Translations under genes and position numbers: made by a program
Notes under the pieces: generated by a model
Told to the model about the DNA's origin: nothing
The model's database searches: none
What the model saw: only the letters and a program-made list of their open reading frames with translations
Assembly: GCF_030145815.1 (NCBI RefSeq)
Contig: NZ_JAIXHL010000001.1
Location: forward strand, 248,001 to 312,000
Source of the DNA: Sphingomonas sp.
GTDB taxonomy: Bacteria > Pseudomonadota > Alphaproteobacteria > Sphingomonadales > Sphingomonadaceae
DNA length: 64,000 bases
Reading direction: 5' to 3'
Shown here: one piece after another, positions 17,761-26,841 of the stretch
Numbering within the stretch: position 1 is the first letter of the stretch
How the letters are laid out: each line of letters begins with the position of its first letter

Positions 17761-18617
17761 GGGCGGCGGCGCTTCTGCTGCTGGCGCTGGGCGTGCCGCT
17801 GCCGGCGGCTGCGCAGGTGGTGCACAGCCCCGCGATCACCGCCGGGACGGACGAACCGCTCGTCCGTCCGGCGGACGCGAAGCTGGTGTGGTCGGACGAG
17901 TTCGATGTCGACGGCCTGCCGGACCCGAAGCGCTGGGCCTATGACACGGCGCTCAACAAGCAGGGCTGGCATAACGAGGAAAAGCAATATTACGCCGCCG
18001 CGCGGCCGCAGAATGTGCGGGTCGAGAATGGTCGGCTGATCATCACGGCGACGCGGGAGCGGCTGTCCGACAAGCCCGATCATGGTGGGCAGGATTATGC
18101 GTCGGGCAAGATCTTCACCAAGGGGATTGCCGACTGGCGCTACGGCTTTTTCGAGATCCGCGCGAAGCTGCCGTGCGGGCGCGGTATCTGGCCCGCGATC
18201 TGGATGCTGGCGTCGGACGACAGCAAGGGCTGGCCCGCAATGGGCGAGATCGACATCATGGAGCATGTCGGCTGGGACAATGGCCGCGTCCATGGCACGG
18301 TGCATACCGGCGCGTACAACCATGTCGCGCAGACGCAAAAGGGCGCGCATGTCGTGCAGCCCGATGTGTGCGAGACGTTTCACACCTATCAGCTCGACTG
18401 GAACGAAGACCGTATCCTCGTGGGGATGAACGGGCGCGCCTATATGCGGTTCGAGAATGACAAGAAGGGTGATCCGCAGACCTGGCCGTTCGGAACGCCC
18501 GAATATCTGATCCTGAACGTCGCGGTCGGCGGCTGGGGCGGGCAGAAGGGGATCGATCCCAGGGCGTTCCCGGCGGCGATGGAAGTGGATTATGTGCGGG
18601 TGTGGCAGAGAAAATGA
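17757..18617 (+). CDS. Secreted glycoside hydrolase family 16 protein
   Basis: 286 residues. A signal peptide ends at AAAQ (residue 20). The GH16 jelly-roll carries the catalytic motif GEIDIMEH (nucleophile Glu164, Asp166, acid/base Glu169), with conserved WPAIWML before it and [10 protein letters not shown] after. GH16 enzymes cut beta-1,3/1,4-glucans or galactans; the exact substrate is not predictable here. The GTG start overlaps the infC TGA (GTGA), so a secreted glycanase appears to be translationally coupled to IF-3. Confidence 0.92.
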   Translation: MRAAALLLLALGVPLPAAAQVVHSPAITAGTDEPLVRPADAKLVWSDEFDVDGLPDPKRWAYDTALNKQGWHNEEKQYYAAARPQNVRVENGRLIITATRERLSDKPDHGGQDYASGKIFTKGIADWRYGFFEIRAKLPCGRGIWPAIWMLASDDSKGWPAMGEIDIMEHVGWDNGRVHGTVHTGAYNHVAQTQKGAHVVQPDVCETFHTYQLDWNEDRILVGMNGRAYMRFENDKKGDPQTWPFGTPEYLILNVAVGGWGGQKGIDPRAFPAAMEVDYVRVWQRK

Positions 18618-18865
18618 TGCGGGTGTGGGCCTCGCGACTTGCGATCGCCACCATCGTATTCGCACTCGTCGTTGCCACGGGTTGGGTGGCGGTGATGGAA
18701 GTGTTTCTGTTTGCATTTCAACCGACACCGCTGGTTCAGTTCCTGTTGCCCGTGGTGCTGGCGCTGAGCTGGCTCGTAGGATGGCAAATTGTGTTGTCGC
18801 TCCGCCGGTGGGGCGCTTCTCCCACTGTGGTAGAAATGGACTCCTCTTTGTCGCCCCGGGCTTGA
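18614..18865 (+). CDS. Small two-TM membrane protein (tentative)
   Basis: 83 residues. ATG 18614 overlaps the GH16 stop codon (ATGA). Two hydrophobic stretches (LAIATIVFALVVATGWVAVM and FLLPVVLALSWLVGWQIVL) flank a short loop, followed by a basic RR. The last dozen residues and the stop fall inside a gtcgccccgg-type intergenic repeat, so the natural C-terminus may have been replaced. No family recognised. Confidence 0.45.
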   Translation: MMRVWASRLAIATIVFALVVATGWVAVMEVFLFAFQPTPLVQFLLPVVLALSWLVGWQIVLSLRRWGASPTVVEMDSSLSPRA

Positions 18866-18935
18866 CCCGGGGCGGGGCTTTTCTTCTCAACGTTAAAAAG
18901 AAGAAGCCTTGGCCCGGCTCAAGGTGGGGTGGCGC
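18849..18935. repeat. gtcgccccgg-family intergenic repeat
   Basis: A near-perfect hairpin, GCCCCGGGCTTGACCCGGGGC (18851-18871), is followed by a looser arm around 18910-18930 containing cccggctcaagg. The same unit occurs at 13443-13520 and about 14840-14870. It supplies the 3' end of the preceding small open reading frame. Confidence 0.7.
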
Positions 18936-18942
18936 GGTTCAA

Positions 18943-19067
18943 TCCTCCCCCGCCAGGGGGAGGTGTCAGCGTAGCTGACGGAGGGGGCGGAAGCACGACG
19001 GTCGAGAGGACGCAGCCGTCCTCCCCCTCCGTCGCCTTCGGCGCCACCTCCCCCTGGCGGGGGAGGG
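18943..19067. repeat. Multi-hairpin interspersed element (cctcccc family), copy 1
   Basis: Outer arms are each themselves hairpins (tcctcccccgcca with gggggagg at the left, its complement at the right). Between them are tcagcgtagctgacggaggggg and its partner ccccctccgtcgccttcggcg. It ends three bases before the stop codon of the minus-strand gene at 19070. Confidence 0.8.
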
Positions 19068-19069
19068 TT

Positions 19070-19276
19070 TTAGTCGCCGCCACCACCGTCCCCGCCGCCG
19101 CTGCCCGAGTCGCTGTCGCTGTCAGTGCGGTCGCGGTCGCCGGTGTCGCTGGCGTAGGTCGTGCCGCCGTCGCCGCTGTCCTTCTTGCGCTTCGCCGTCT
19201 TCGCCGCATTGAGCGAGATGAACACCGTCATCAGCGCAATCGCCACCGCGCCGAGGGCGATCCACACGGCGGTCAT
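19070..19276 (-). CDS. Small single-TM protein with Gly/Asp/Ser-rich tail
   Basis: 68 residues. One transmembrane helix (MTAVWIALGAVAIALMTVFI) is followed by basic KTAKRKKD and a low-complexity acidic tail (TGDRDRTDSDSDSGSGGGDG). ATG 19276 overlaps the stop of the upstream VOC gene (ATGA), which supports a real coupled gene. Function unknown. Confidence 0.6.
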   Translation of the reverse strand: MTAVWIALGAVAIALMTVFISLNAAKTAKRKKDSGDGGTTYASDTGDRDRTDSDSDSGSGGGDGGGGD

Positions 19277-19656
19277 GCCGGCGGCTCCCACAGTTCGATG
19301 GCGTTGCCTTCGGGATCATGGATGCGTGCGAATTTGCCGACTTCCGGCGAATCCCATTCGGGTTTGGTGATGATGTCGATGCCGGCGGCGTTGAGCTGTT
19401 CGAGCATCCCTTCGAGGTCGCGAACGCGCAGGTTGATCATGAATTGCTTGTCGTCGGCGAAATAGTCGGTGGTCGCCTTGAACGGCGCGAACACCATCGG
19501 GCCGCCTTGCGTGTGCCAGGTCCACTCATTGACCTCGCCCCCGCTATCCTCGGCGACGCAGCCCGCGCCGACGCCGAGATATTCGCGATACCATGCGGTG
19601 AGCGCGTCCGGGTCCTTTGCCCGGAAGAACAGCCCGCCCATGCCGAGTACGCCCAT
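19273..19656 (-). CDS. VOC family protein
   Basis: 127 residues. The VOC fold starts at LGMGGLFFRAKDPDALTAWYREYLG, contains WTWHTQGGPMVFAPF, and ends ARIHDPEGNAIELWEP, the standard closing motif with the Glu metal ligand. ATG 19656 has GGGGGA upstream; the frame extends further but into an interspersed repeat. Substrate unknown. First gene of a pair with the small membrane protein. Confidence 0.87.
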   Translation of the reverse strand: MGVLGMGGLFFRAKDPDALTAWYREYLGVGAGCVAEDSGGEVNEWTWHTQGGPMVFAPFKATTDYFADDKQFMINLRVRDLEGMLEQLNAAGIDIITKPEWDSPEVGKFARIHDPEGNAIELWEPPA

Positions 19657-19719
19657 GTCATGTCCCCCGTGGTGGTGGGGGGAGTGTAGGGCGGCGTCTG
19701 CGATGGCGGAAGCACTCAA

Positions 19720-19846
19720 ATCCTCCCCAGAACGGGGAGGTAGCAGCGCGTAGCGCTGACGGAGGGGGCCCGAGGCGAGCGATTCCGGTGCCTCGGGCCC
19801 CCTCCACCATGCTGCGCATGGTCCCCCTCCCCGTTCCGGGGAGGAT
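19720..19846. repeat. Multi-hairpin interspersed element (cctcccc family), copy 2
   Basis: Begins atcctccccagaacggggagg and ends with the complementary ccccgttccggggaggat. Internal hairpins are gcagcgcgtagcgctgac and accatgctgcgcatggt, with a central cccgaggc...gcctcggg palindrome. The final base is directly adjacent to the glnD stop codon (19847-19849). Confidence 0.85.
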
Positions 19847-22588
19847 TTACGCCGCGCTCGCGAACTCGCCCAGCCCGGTCGCGGCATCCAGCAACCGGCG
19901 TTCGAGTGACTTCAACCGCAGCACCGCGGTGATCTTGTCGCCGGTCAGATCGGTCACATAGAAGGTATCGACTGCGCGCTCGCCATAGGTGGCGACGTGT
20001 GCGCTGTGGATCGTGACCTTTGACTGGAACAGCGCGTAGGCGAGATGGTGGAGCAGCGCCGGGCGGTCGCGCGCCTGCACCTCGATCACGGTGAAGCGGT
20101 TCGATGCCTTGTTGTCGATCAGCACATTGGGTTCGATCGTGAAGGCGTCGGCGCGCAGGCGGGGGAGCGGCTTGGCGGCGAGGCGTTCGGTGAGCTTGGC
20201 GCGGTTGGCCAGCGCCTCGGCAATGCCGGTTTCGATGCGGGCGAGCTGGCCGGGATCGTCGAACGGGCGGCCGAGCGGGTCCTGCACCAGGAAATTGTCG
20301 AGCGCCATGCCGTCGCGCGTGGTGTGGATGCGCGCGTCGATGATGTTGCCGCCAGCGGCGTGGATCGCGCCGGCGATGCGGTAGAAGAGCCCTGCATGGT
20401 CGGCGGCATAGACGGTGACGAGCGTCGCGCCGCGATCGGGATAGACCGTCGCCTCGACCGAGAGCTGGGCGTTGCCGACGCGGGCGATGAAGCGGGCGTT
20501 GCGTTCGATCACATCCTCGGGCTCGGCGACCCAATAGGGGTCGGCGAGGCGGCGGACGAAATCGCCGACATCGGCGCCGAGGGCATCGCCCAGCGCCGCC
20601 TGTTTCGCGGCGATCCGTTCGCCGCGGCCCTTTTGCTTGTGGCCGAGGCGCAGGACTTCCTCGGCGCTGTCGAAGAGGTTGGTGAGCAGCTGGCGCTTCC
20701 AGCCGTTCCACACGCCGGGTCCGACCGCGCGGATATCGACCACGGTGAGGATCAGCAGCATCATCAGCCGCTGCGGCGATTGGACGACGGCGGTGAAGTC
20801 GAGGATCGTCTTGAAGTCCGACAGGTCGCGCTTGAACGCGGTGGCGGACATCAGCAGGTGATAGCGGACCAGCCACGATACCGTCTCGGTCTCCGCCGCG
20901 GTCAGGCCGAAGCGCGGGCAGAGCTTGAGCGCGATCTCGGCACCGATCACGCTATGGTCGCCGCCGCGGCCCTTGGCGATGTCGTGCAGCAGGACCGAGA
21001 CATAGAGCGCGCGGCGCGAGGCGACCTGATCGAGGATGCCGCTGGCGAGGGGGTGATCCTCCTTGAGGTCGCCCTTTTCGATGCGGTTGAGCAAGCCGAC
21101 GGCGCGGATCGTGTGTTCGTCCACCGTGAAGTGGTGGTACATGTCGAACTGCATCTGTGCGACGACACGGCCGAAGTCCGGCACGAACTGGCCGAACACC
21201 CCGGCCTCGTTCATCCAGCGCAGCACGGTTTCGGGATCGCGCGGGGACGTCAGCACGTCCATGAACAGCGCATTGGCGCGCGGATCGTCGCGCCAGTCGG
21301 CGATCAGCTTGGCATCGCGGTTGGCGGCGCGCATCGCGAGCGGGTGGACTTCGAGGCCGTGCAGGTCGGCGAGCTGGAACAGTTCGACCAGCCGGACGGG
21401 ATCCTCGCGGAAGAAATCGTCGCTGGGGAGCGCGAGGCGGCCGCGATCGAGGACGAAGCCCTTGAGCTTGCGGGGGCTCCGGCGGATGCGGGGGAGGCCG
21501 AAGCGGCTGCCGCGCGCGGCGAACTTCTCATCCAGATGCGCGAGGAAGACGCCGGTCAGGTCGCCGACCATCTTCGCCTGGAGGAAGTAGAAGTGCATGA
21601 AGCGCTCGACCTTCGACTTGCCCGGGCGGTCGGCGTAGCGCATCCGTTCGGCGATTTCGCGCTGATAGTCGAAGGTCAGGCGGTCCTCGCCGCGCCCGGC
21701 AAGATTGTGGAGGTGGCAGCGCACCGCCCAGAGAAAGTTCTCGGCGCGGCGGAACTGGCGATATTCGAGCTTGGTGAGCAGACCGACCTCGACCAGATCG
21801 GCGGGTTCGCGCACGCCATGGGCGTATTTGCCGATCCAGAAGAGGGTGTGGAGGTCGCGCAGGCCGCCCTTGCCCTCCTTGACGTTGGGTTCGACGACAT
21901 AGCGGCTGTCGCCCATCTTGCGGTGGCGTTCGTCCCGCTCGGCGAGCTTTTGCGCGATGAAGTCGCGCGCGCTGCCATTCTGGATCTCGGCCTTGAAGCG
22001 GGCCGCCGCCTCGTCATAGAGCGCGGTATCGCCCCAGATATAGCGTGCCTCGAGCAAGGCGGTGCGCACGGTGATATCGCCGCGTGCCTCCCGCACCATT
22101 TCGTCGAGCGAGCGCGAGCTGTGGCCGACCTTCAGCCCCATGTCCCAGAGCGAATAGAGCATCGATTCGATGACCTGCTCGCTCCACCCGGTCTGTTTCC
22201 AGGGGGTGATGAAGCCGATATCGACGTCGCTGTGCGGCGCCATCTCGCCGCGCCCATAACCGCCGACCGCGATCAGCGTCATGCGTTCGGCGGTGCTGGG
22301 ATTGCTGTTGGGATAGAGGCGGGTGAGGGTGAAGTCCCACAGGGTGCGTAGCAGCTGATCCATCAGGAACGCGCCGCTCGCCGCGCTTTCATGCCCCTTG
22401 GCGGGGTGGTCCAGCAGGCGGCGGGCGATTTCGGCGCGACCGTCCTCCAGCGCTTGCTTGAGCCGGAGCGCGGCGGCCTGACGCAGCCGCATCGTATCGG
22501 GCGCATCGAGCGCGGCGAGATCGTCCGCCAGCGCCCGCCGGTCAACGATCGCGCGGCGGTGGGGGATGGAGTCAAAGCGGCCGGACAT
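19847..22588 (-). CDS. glnD: [Protein-PII] uridylyltransferase / uridylyl-removing enzyme
   Basis: 913 residues, standard GlnD length. GlnD senses glutamine and uridylylates or de-uridylylates PII, setting nitrogen assimilation. The nucleotidyltransferase motif GGYGRGEMAPHSDVDIGF lies at 109-126. A central HD domain (HHFTVDEHTIR ... LLHDIAKGRGGDHS) performs UMP removal, and two C-terminal ACT domains (TVYAADHAGLFYRIAGAIH; VIEVQARDRPALLHHLAYAL) bind glutamine. ATG 22588 gives the usual N-terminus, though no strong SD is visible. Confidence 0.97.
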   Translation of the reverse strand: MSGRFDSIPHRRAIVDRRALADDLAALDAPDTMRLRQAAALRLKQALEDGRAEIARRLLDHPAKGHESAASGAFLMDQLLRTLWDFTLTRLYPNSNPSTAERMTLIAVGGYGRGEMAPHSDVDIGFITPWKQTGWSEQVIESMLYSLWDMGLKVGHSSRSLDEMVREARGDITVRTALLEARYIWGDTALYDEAAARFKAEIQNGSARDFIAQKLAERDERHRKMGDSRYVVEPNVKEGKGGLRDLHTLFWIGKYAHGVREPADLVEVGLLTKLEYRQFRRAENFLWAVRCHLHNLAGRGEDRLTFDYQREIAERMRYADRPGKSKVERFMHFYFLQAKMVGDLTGVFLAHLDEKFAARGSRFGLPRIRRSPRKLKGFVLDRGRLALPSDDFFREDPVRLVELFQLADLHGLEVHPLAMRAANRDAKLIADWRDDPRANALFMDVLTSPRDPETVLRWMNEAGVFGQFVPDFGRVVAQMQFDMYHHFTVDEHTIRAVGLLNRIEKGDLKEDHPLASGILDQVASRRALYVSVLLHDIAKGRGGDHSVIGAEIALKLCPRFGLTAAETETVSWLVRYHLLMSATAFKRDLSDFKTILDFTAVVQSPQRLMMLLILTVVDIRAVGPGVWNGWKRQLLTNLFDSAEEVLRLGHKQKGRGERIAAKQAALGDALGADVGDFVRRLADPYWVAEPEDVIERNARFIARVGNAQLSVEATVYPDRGATLVTVYAADHAGLFYRIAGAIHAAGGNIIDARIHTTRDGMALDNFLVQDPLGRPFDDPGQLARIETGIAEALANRAKLTERLAAKPLPRLRADAFTIEPNVLIDNKASNRFTVIEVQARDRPALLHHLAYALFQSKVTIHSAHVATYGERAVDTFYVTDLTGDKITAVLRLKSLERRLLDAATGLGEFASAA

Positions 22589-22689
22589 GAGGGGGAGATA
22601 GGGGAGATGTGGGGCGGGCGCTAGGATGGTTTCAGGAGAGCGCGCGGGTCAGGATTCAAATCCGACCTGAGCGTCCACATACGTACACG

Positions 22690-23127
22690 CTACCGCTCCA
22701 GTGTGACGAGTTCGCCCCCGACAAGGGCCTTTCGGGGCGGCTCTCCGCGCAGGAAGGTGACGTCTTGCGACTCGCGCCTTCCCTGCCAGTCCACCCAACA
22801 GGTCAGCGTGCGCCGCTGCACGCGGCAGCCGTCGACGGTCACATCGTAGGTTCCGACATATCTGCGCGCGTTACGGATCAAAACAACGCCCTGCCGTCCA
22901 TGCCGGGACACTGGATTGGTCCAGTCGTAGAAATACAGATCGTACCGGTTCTTCGGACTATGGATCGATCCGATCCAGCGGAACTGTCGCGGCGGCGGGT
23001 CGAGGGGGCGCCAGAACCCTTGGCTCCTCAGAAGCCGCTTCACGGCCTCGGGAGCCAAGGCCGGTTCTGCCGCCGCAGCCGGGGCCGCCAGCGCCATAAG
23101 AGCGATGGCGGCCACTATCCGGATCAA
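22690..23127 (-). CDS. Small exported protein, unknown function
   Basis: 145 residues. A signal peptide ends at AAAAE (near residue 20). The mature part is strand-rich with RFRWIGSI-like and RYDLYFYDWTNP segments and two cysteines (DGCRVQRRTLTCW) likely forming a disulfide. The start is uncertain: TTG 23127 overlaps the grpE TGA (TTGA), which would couple it to the chaperone gene; a GTG four codons later is an alternative. Possibly stress co-regulated, an inference from position only. Confidence 0.65.
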   Translation of the reverse strand: MIRIVAAIALMALAAPAAAAEPALAPEAVKRLLRSQGFWRPLDPPPRQFRWIGSIHSPKNRYDLYFYDWTNPVSRHGRQGVVLIRNARRYVGTYDVTVDGCRVQRRTLTCWVDWQGRRESQDVTFLRGEPPRKALVGGELVTLER

Positions 23128-23672
23128 TCCGGCTTCTTTGCTACACCCACCAGCGCCGGGCGGAGCAGGCGGTCGCGGATCATGTAGCCGGACTGGATTT
23201 CCTGGACGATCGTGCCGGGTTCGGCGTCGGCGCTGGGCATTTCCATCATCGCCTGGTGGCGGTTGGGGTCGAGCGCTTCGCCGAGCGCGCTGATCTTCGA
23301 GATGCCGTGGCGGGCGAAGACGCTGTCGAGCTCGCGCCCGGTCGCTTCGAGGCCGGTGATCAGCCCCTTCATCTTGTCGTCCTCGCGCAGCTCCTCCGGG
23401 ATTGCGGCGAGCGCGCGGCCGAGATTGTCGGCGACCGACAGGATGTCGCGGGCAAAGCCGGTGGCGGCATAGTTGCGCGCGTCCTCCGCCTCCTTCTGCG
23501 CGCGGCGCAGCAGGTTCTGCGCCTCGGCGCGGGCGTAGAGGGTTGCGGACTTGGCTTCGGCGAGTTCCGCCTCGAGCGCGGCGACGCGGTCCTGTTCGGC
23601 CACTTCGGGGGCGGCCTCGGCGGTTTCCTGACGGAGGTCTTCGGTCGCTTCGGTCTTGGGTTCTTCGGTCAT
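23124..23672 (-). CDS. grpE: Nucleotide exchange factor GrpE
   Basis: 182 residues. GrpE is the DnaK co-chaperone that releases ADP. The long N-terminal coiled coil (VAALEAELAEAKSATLYARA) and C-terminal beta domain (PNRHQAMMEMPSADAEPGTI, VQEIQSGYMIRDRLLRPALV) are diagnostic. It follows hrcA by 24 bases on the same strand, the common alphaproteobacterial hrcA-grpE heat-shock pair. Confidence 0.96.
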   Translation of the reverse strand: MTEEPKTEATEDLRQETAEAAPEVAEQDRVAALEAELAEAKSATLYARAEAQNLLRRAQKEAEDARNYAATGFARDILSVADNLGRALAAIPEELREDDKMKGLITGLEATGRELDSVFARHGISKISALGEALDPNRHQAMMEMPSADAEPGTIVQEIQSGYMIRDRLLRPALVGVAKKPD

Positions 23673-23696
23673 GGTTCCTGCGTGTTTTCTTATGGT

Positions 23697-24740
23697 TCAG
23701 GCCAGCAATCTGGCCAGGGTCGATGCCGTGAAATCCACCATGGGCACGACGCGCGCATAGTTCAACCGGGTCGGGCCGATAACCCCAACCACGCCGACCA
23801 CGCGGCCGTCCATCGCGCGCACCGGCTTGGCGATGACGGAGGAGCCGGACAGGGCGAACAGCTTGTTCTCCGAGCCGATGAAGATGCGGGCCGCGTCGGC
23901 CTCACGCGCGCTGTCGAGCAGGCGGGCGATTTCCTCCTTGCCCTCCAACTCGTCGAGCAGGCGGGTGACGCGGTCGAGATCCTCGGCCAGCGCGGATTCG
24001 AGCAGGCGGCCCTGACCGCGCACGATCAGCACAGGGCGATCGTCGCCATCCTGCGACCAGACGGCGAGGCCGCGTTCGACCAACGCGCGCGCGGCATCGT
24101 CGAGGGCGGCGCGCTCGCTGGCGATCTGATTGGCGATGCGGGTGCGGGCCTGCGACAGCGTCAAGCCGCCGAGCGTGGCGGTGAGGTAGTTGGCGGCCTG
24201 TTCCAGCGTTGCCGGGGGCAGGCCGGGGGGCAGCTCGACCACGCGGTTTTCGACCGACCCGTCCTCACCCACCAGCACGGCAAGCGCGCGGTCGTTGCCG
24301 AGCGGCACGAAACCGAACTGGCGCAGCACGCGCTCCGCCTTGGGGACGAGGACCATGCCGGCGCAGGCGGAGAGGCCTGAGAGCGCGGCGGTGGTGCTGG
24401 CCAGCGCCTCCTCGACCGGGCCACGCGTTGCGGCGCGCGATTCGATCGCGGCGCGTTCCTCCGCCGAGGGTTCGTTGGCCTGCATCATGCCATCGACGAA
24501 CAGGCGCAGGCCGAGTTCGGTCGGCATGCGCCCCGCGCTGGTATGGGGCGCGGCGAGCAGGCCGAGCTCCTCGAGGTCCTGCATGACGTTGCGGATCGAG
24601 GCGGGGGAGAGGTTGAGGCCCGGCGCGCGCGAGATGGTGCGCGAGCCGACCGGCTGGCCGGCGTCGAGATAGGATTCGACGACGACGCGGAAGATGTCGC
24701 GGGCGCGGTCGGTCAGCTCGGTGATCGGCGGGGTGGTCAT
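23697..24740 (-). CDS. hrcA: Heat-inducible transcription repressor HrcA
   Basis: 347 residues, normal length. HrcA represses chaperone genes by binding CIRCE elements. The N-terminal winged helix contains YLDAGQPVGSRTISRAPGLN and LSPASIRNVMQDLEELG, then HTSAGRMPTELGLRLFVD, all HrcA signatures; the GAF-like middle and the C-terminus (GVVGVIGPTRLNYARVVPMV) complete it. I start at ATG 24740; the frame is open far upstream but not HrcA-like. No CIRCE inverted repeat is visible upstream. Confidence 0.96.
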   Translation of the reverse strand: MTTPPITELTDRARDIFRVVVESYLDAGQPVGSRTISRAPGLNLSPASIRNVMQDLEELGLLAAPHTSAGRMPTELGLRLFVDGMMQANEPSAEERAAIESRAATRGPVEEALASTTAALSGLSACAGMVLVPKAERVLRQFGFVPLGNDRALAVLVGEDGSVENRVVELPPGLPPATLEQAANYLTATLGGLTLSQARTRIANQIASERAALDDAARALVERGLAVWSQDGDDRPVLIVRGQGRLLESALAEDLDRVTRLLDELEGKEEIARLLDSAREADAARIFIGSENKLFALSGSSVIAKPVRAMDGRVVGVVGVIGPTRLNYARVVPMVDFTASTLARLLA

Positions 24741-24819
24741 TCGGTCGCAATCTAATGTCGTCGCGCCAGAATTACACGTTCGTCGTCCCTGCGAAAGCGG
24801 GGAGGGGGTGCTGAAGATC

Positions 24820-24843
24820 ATCCTCCCCCTGGCGGGGGAGGAT
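24820..24843. repeat. Perfect 10-bp hairpin, solitary cctcccc-family arm
   Basis: ATCCTCCCCC (24820-24829) pairs with GGGGGAGGAT (24834-24843) across TGGC. It lies between the stop of the DUF6438 gene and the hrcA start and matches the outer hairpin of the larger multi-hairpin elements. It has no T-tract, so termination is doubtful. Confidence 0.75.
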
Positions 24844-24862
24844 ATAGGAGGCCGCGCCAACG

Positions 24863-25369
24863 CTAGGGCCGCTCCCCGATCAGCGGGGCGAGGGCGGGGA
24901 TCAGGTCGGGGGCGTTGCCGATGGCGTCGGCCATGGCGCGGTTGGTCTCCATGTCGCAGCCGAAATAAAAGGAGAGGCTGCTGTTGCCCGTCGGGCCGGT
25001 CCAGCTGATCTCGGCGCTGGGCATATCCGTGGCGGCGCGTTCGCAGCCCTTTTCGCCATGCGCGTAACGGCGGCTGGTGCCGGGCTTGGGGCGGTAGGGG
25101 GCGAGCGCGGTGGCGAAGCGGTCGAACTGGGCGCGCGTGAGTTTGAAGGACTTGGTGCCGCCGGTCTGGGTGAAGCGCTTCCCCTCGAAGCTGCCGTCGC
25201 CGTTGGCCTGGACGGTGAAGGCGTAGACCGGGCAGGCGCCGAAGCAGGGGCCGGTGCTGTAGCTGATCTGGGTCACTGCGGCGGCGGGGGGCGGGGTCTC
25301 CGGCGCGTGCGTGCGTGCGCAGCCTGCCACTGCCAGACCGAGCGCCGCGATTAATCCAAGCCGTTTCAT
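24863..25369 (-). CDS. DUF6438-type lipoprotein
   Basis: 168 residues. Lipobox LAVAGC puts the lipid-bearing Cys near residue 17. The motif YSTGPCFGACPVYAFTVQANG is the hallmark of the DUF6438 family, with two cysteines, and two further cysteines follow (GEKGCERAA, FYFGCDMETN). The SD GGAGAAA precedes ATG 25369. Periplasmic, function unknown. Confidence 0.82.
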   Translation of the reverse strand: MKRLGLIAALGLAVAGCARTHAPETPPPAAAVTQISYSTGPCFGACPVYAFTVQANGDGSFEGKRFTQTGGTKSFKLTRAQFDRFATALAPYRPKPGTSRRYAHGEKGCERAATDMPSAEISWTGPTGNSSLSFYFGCDMETNRAMADAIGNAPDLIPALAPLIGERP

Positions 25370-25459
25370 GCCATTTCTCCGACGGAGCGAAGCGCAAGAC
25401 TGGCGCGTTGGTTCCCGTGCGTCTAGGTCCGCAGCGAAACGAACCTTGGAGACTATTCT

Positions 25460-26176
25460 ATGCGCCCCAGCGGCCGCGCCCCCGATCAGATGCGTGCGAT
25501 CAGCATCGAACCGAACTTCACCATCCATGCCGAGGGTTCGGTGCTGGTGAGCTTTGGCAATACCAAGGTGCTGGTGACCGCGAGCGTCGAAGAGCGGTTG
25601 CCGCCATGGCTGCGCGGCAAGGGCGAGGGCTGGGTCACGGCCGAATATGGCATGCTGCCCCGCGCGACGCATACCCGTGGCAATCGCGAAGCGGCGAAGG
25701 GCAAGCAGTCGGGGCGGACGCAGGAGATCCAGCGGCTGATCGGGCGATCCTTGCGCGCGGTGACCGACCTTAAGGCGCTGGGCGAGCGGCAGATCACGCT
25801 GGATTGCGACGTGATCCAGGCCGATGGCGGCACGCGCACGGCGGCGATCAGCGGGGCGTGGGTCGCGCTGCGGCTGGCGGTCGACAAGCTGATCGCGCAG
25901 GGCAAGCTGACCGGCGATCCGATCCTGCAGCAGGTCGCGGCGGTGTCGTGCGGCATCTATCAGGGCAATCCGGTGCTCGACCTCGACTATGACGAGGACA
26001 GCGCGGCGGATGCGGATGCGAACTTCGTGCTGCTGGCGGACGGCAAGATCGCCGAGGCGCAGGCGACCGCCGAGGGCGCGACCTATGACGAGGAAGGGCT
26101 GCTGCGGCTGCTGCGCCTCGCCCGGATCGGCTGCGGCGAGATTTTCGCGGCTCAGTTGAAGGCCGTGGGACGGTGA
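25460..26176 (+). CDS. rph: Ribonuclease PH
   Basis: 238 residues, standard length. RNase PH is a phosphate-dependent 3'-5' exoribonuclease maturing tRNA 3' ends. Family motifs are present in order: [40 protein letters not shown] (active-site arginines), [17 protein letters not shown] and [24 protein letters not shown] precedes ATG 25460. It is overlapped by rdgB (GTGA), a widespread bacterial pairing. Confidence 0.97.
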   Translation: MRPSGRAPDQMRAISIEPNFTIHAEGSVLVSFGNTKVLVTASVEERLPPWLRGKGEGWVTAEYGMLPRATHTRGNREAAKGKQSGRTQEIQRLIGRSLRAVTDLKALGERQITLDCDVIQADGGTRTAAISGAWVALRLAVDKLIAQGKLTGDPILQQVAAVSCGIYQGNPVLDLDYDEDSAADADANFVLLADGKIAEAQATAEGATYDEEGLLRLLRLARIGCGEIFAAQLKAVGR

Positions 26177-26841
26177 GCGGGGAAGGCGACGTCCCGCAGG
26201 CGATCCGCAAGCTCCAGCCGGGCAAGCTGGTCATCGCCAGCCATAATGAGGGCAAGGTGCGCGAGATTCGCGACCTGCTCGCCCCCTATGGCATCGAACC
26301 GATCAGCGCGGCGTCGCTGGACCTGCCCGAGCCGGAGGAGACCGGCACGACCTTCGTCGCCAATGCCGAGCTGAAGGCGATGCAGGCGGCGGACCTGTCG
26401 GGGTTGCCCGCGCTGGCCGATGACAGCGGGCTGTGCGTCGAGGCGCTGGGCGGCGATCCGGGGATTTTCTCGGCGCGCTGGGGCATGGCCGATCCGGGGA
26501 TTGATGGCATCGAGCCGGTGACCGGCGAGGGCCGCGATTTCGATCTGGCGATGCGGCGGGTGAACGCCAAGCTGGAGGCATTGCCCGAAGGGACGTCGCG
26601 CGCGGCGCATTTCGTGTGCGCGCTGGCGCTCGCCTGGCCTGATGGGCATGTCGAATGGTTCGAAGGGCGCGTCGATGGCACGCTGATCTGGCCGCCGCGC
26701 GGGGACAAGGGCTTTGGCTATGACCCGATGTTCGTGCCTGAAGGCCATGAGCGCAGCTTTGGCGAGATGAACCCGGCGGCGAAGCACGCGATGAGCCACC
26801 GCGCCGATGCCTTCGCGCAACTGGTGGCGGCGGTGTTTTAA
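26173..26841 (+). CDS. rdgB: RdgB/HAM1 family non-canonical purine NTP pyrophosphatase
   Basis: 222 residues. It hydrolyses dITP, ITP and XTP to keep deaminated purines out of nucleic acids. The signature start [14 protein letters not shown], the catalytic [13 protein letters not shown] and the [15 protein letters not shown] segment are intact, ending in the usual [16 protein letters not shown]. The GTG start at 26173 overlaps the rph stop. It overlaps the convergent DUF892-type gene by four bases at the 3' end. Confidence 0.96.
   Translation: MSGEGDVPQAIRKLQPGKLVIASHNEGKVREIRDLLAPYGIEPISAASLDLPEPEETGTTFVANAELKAMQAADLSGLPALADDSGLCVEALGGDPGIFSARWGMADPGIDGIEPVTGEGRDFDLAMRRVNAKLEALPEGTSRAAHFVCALALAWPDGHVEWFEGRVDGTLIWPPRGDKGFGYDPMFVPEGHERSFGEMNPAAKHAMSHRADAFAQLVAAVF

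Noticed and set aside
20045..22351. 768-residue open frame antisense to glnD
   Set aside because: Composition is typical of an antisense shadow and the opposite strand carries an intact glnD with all motifs.
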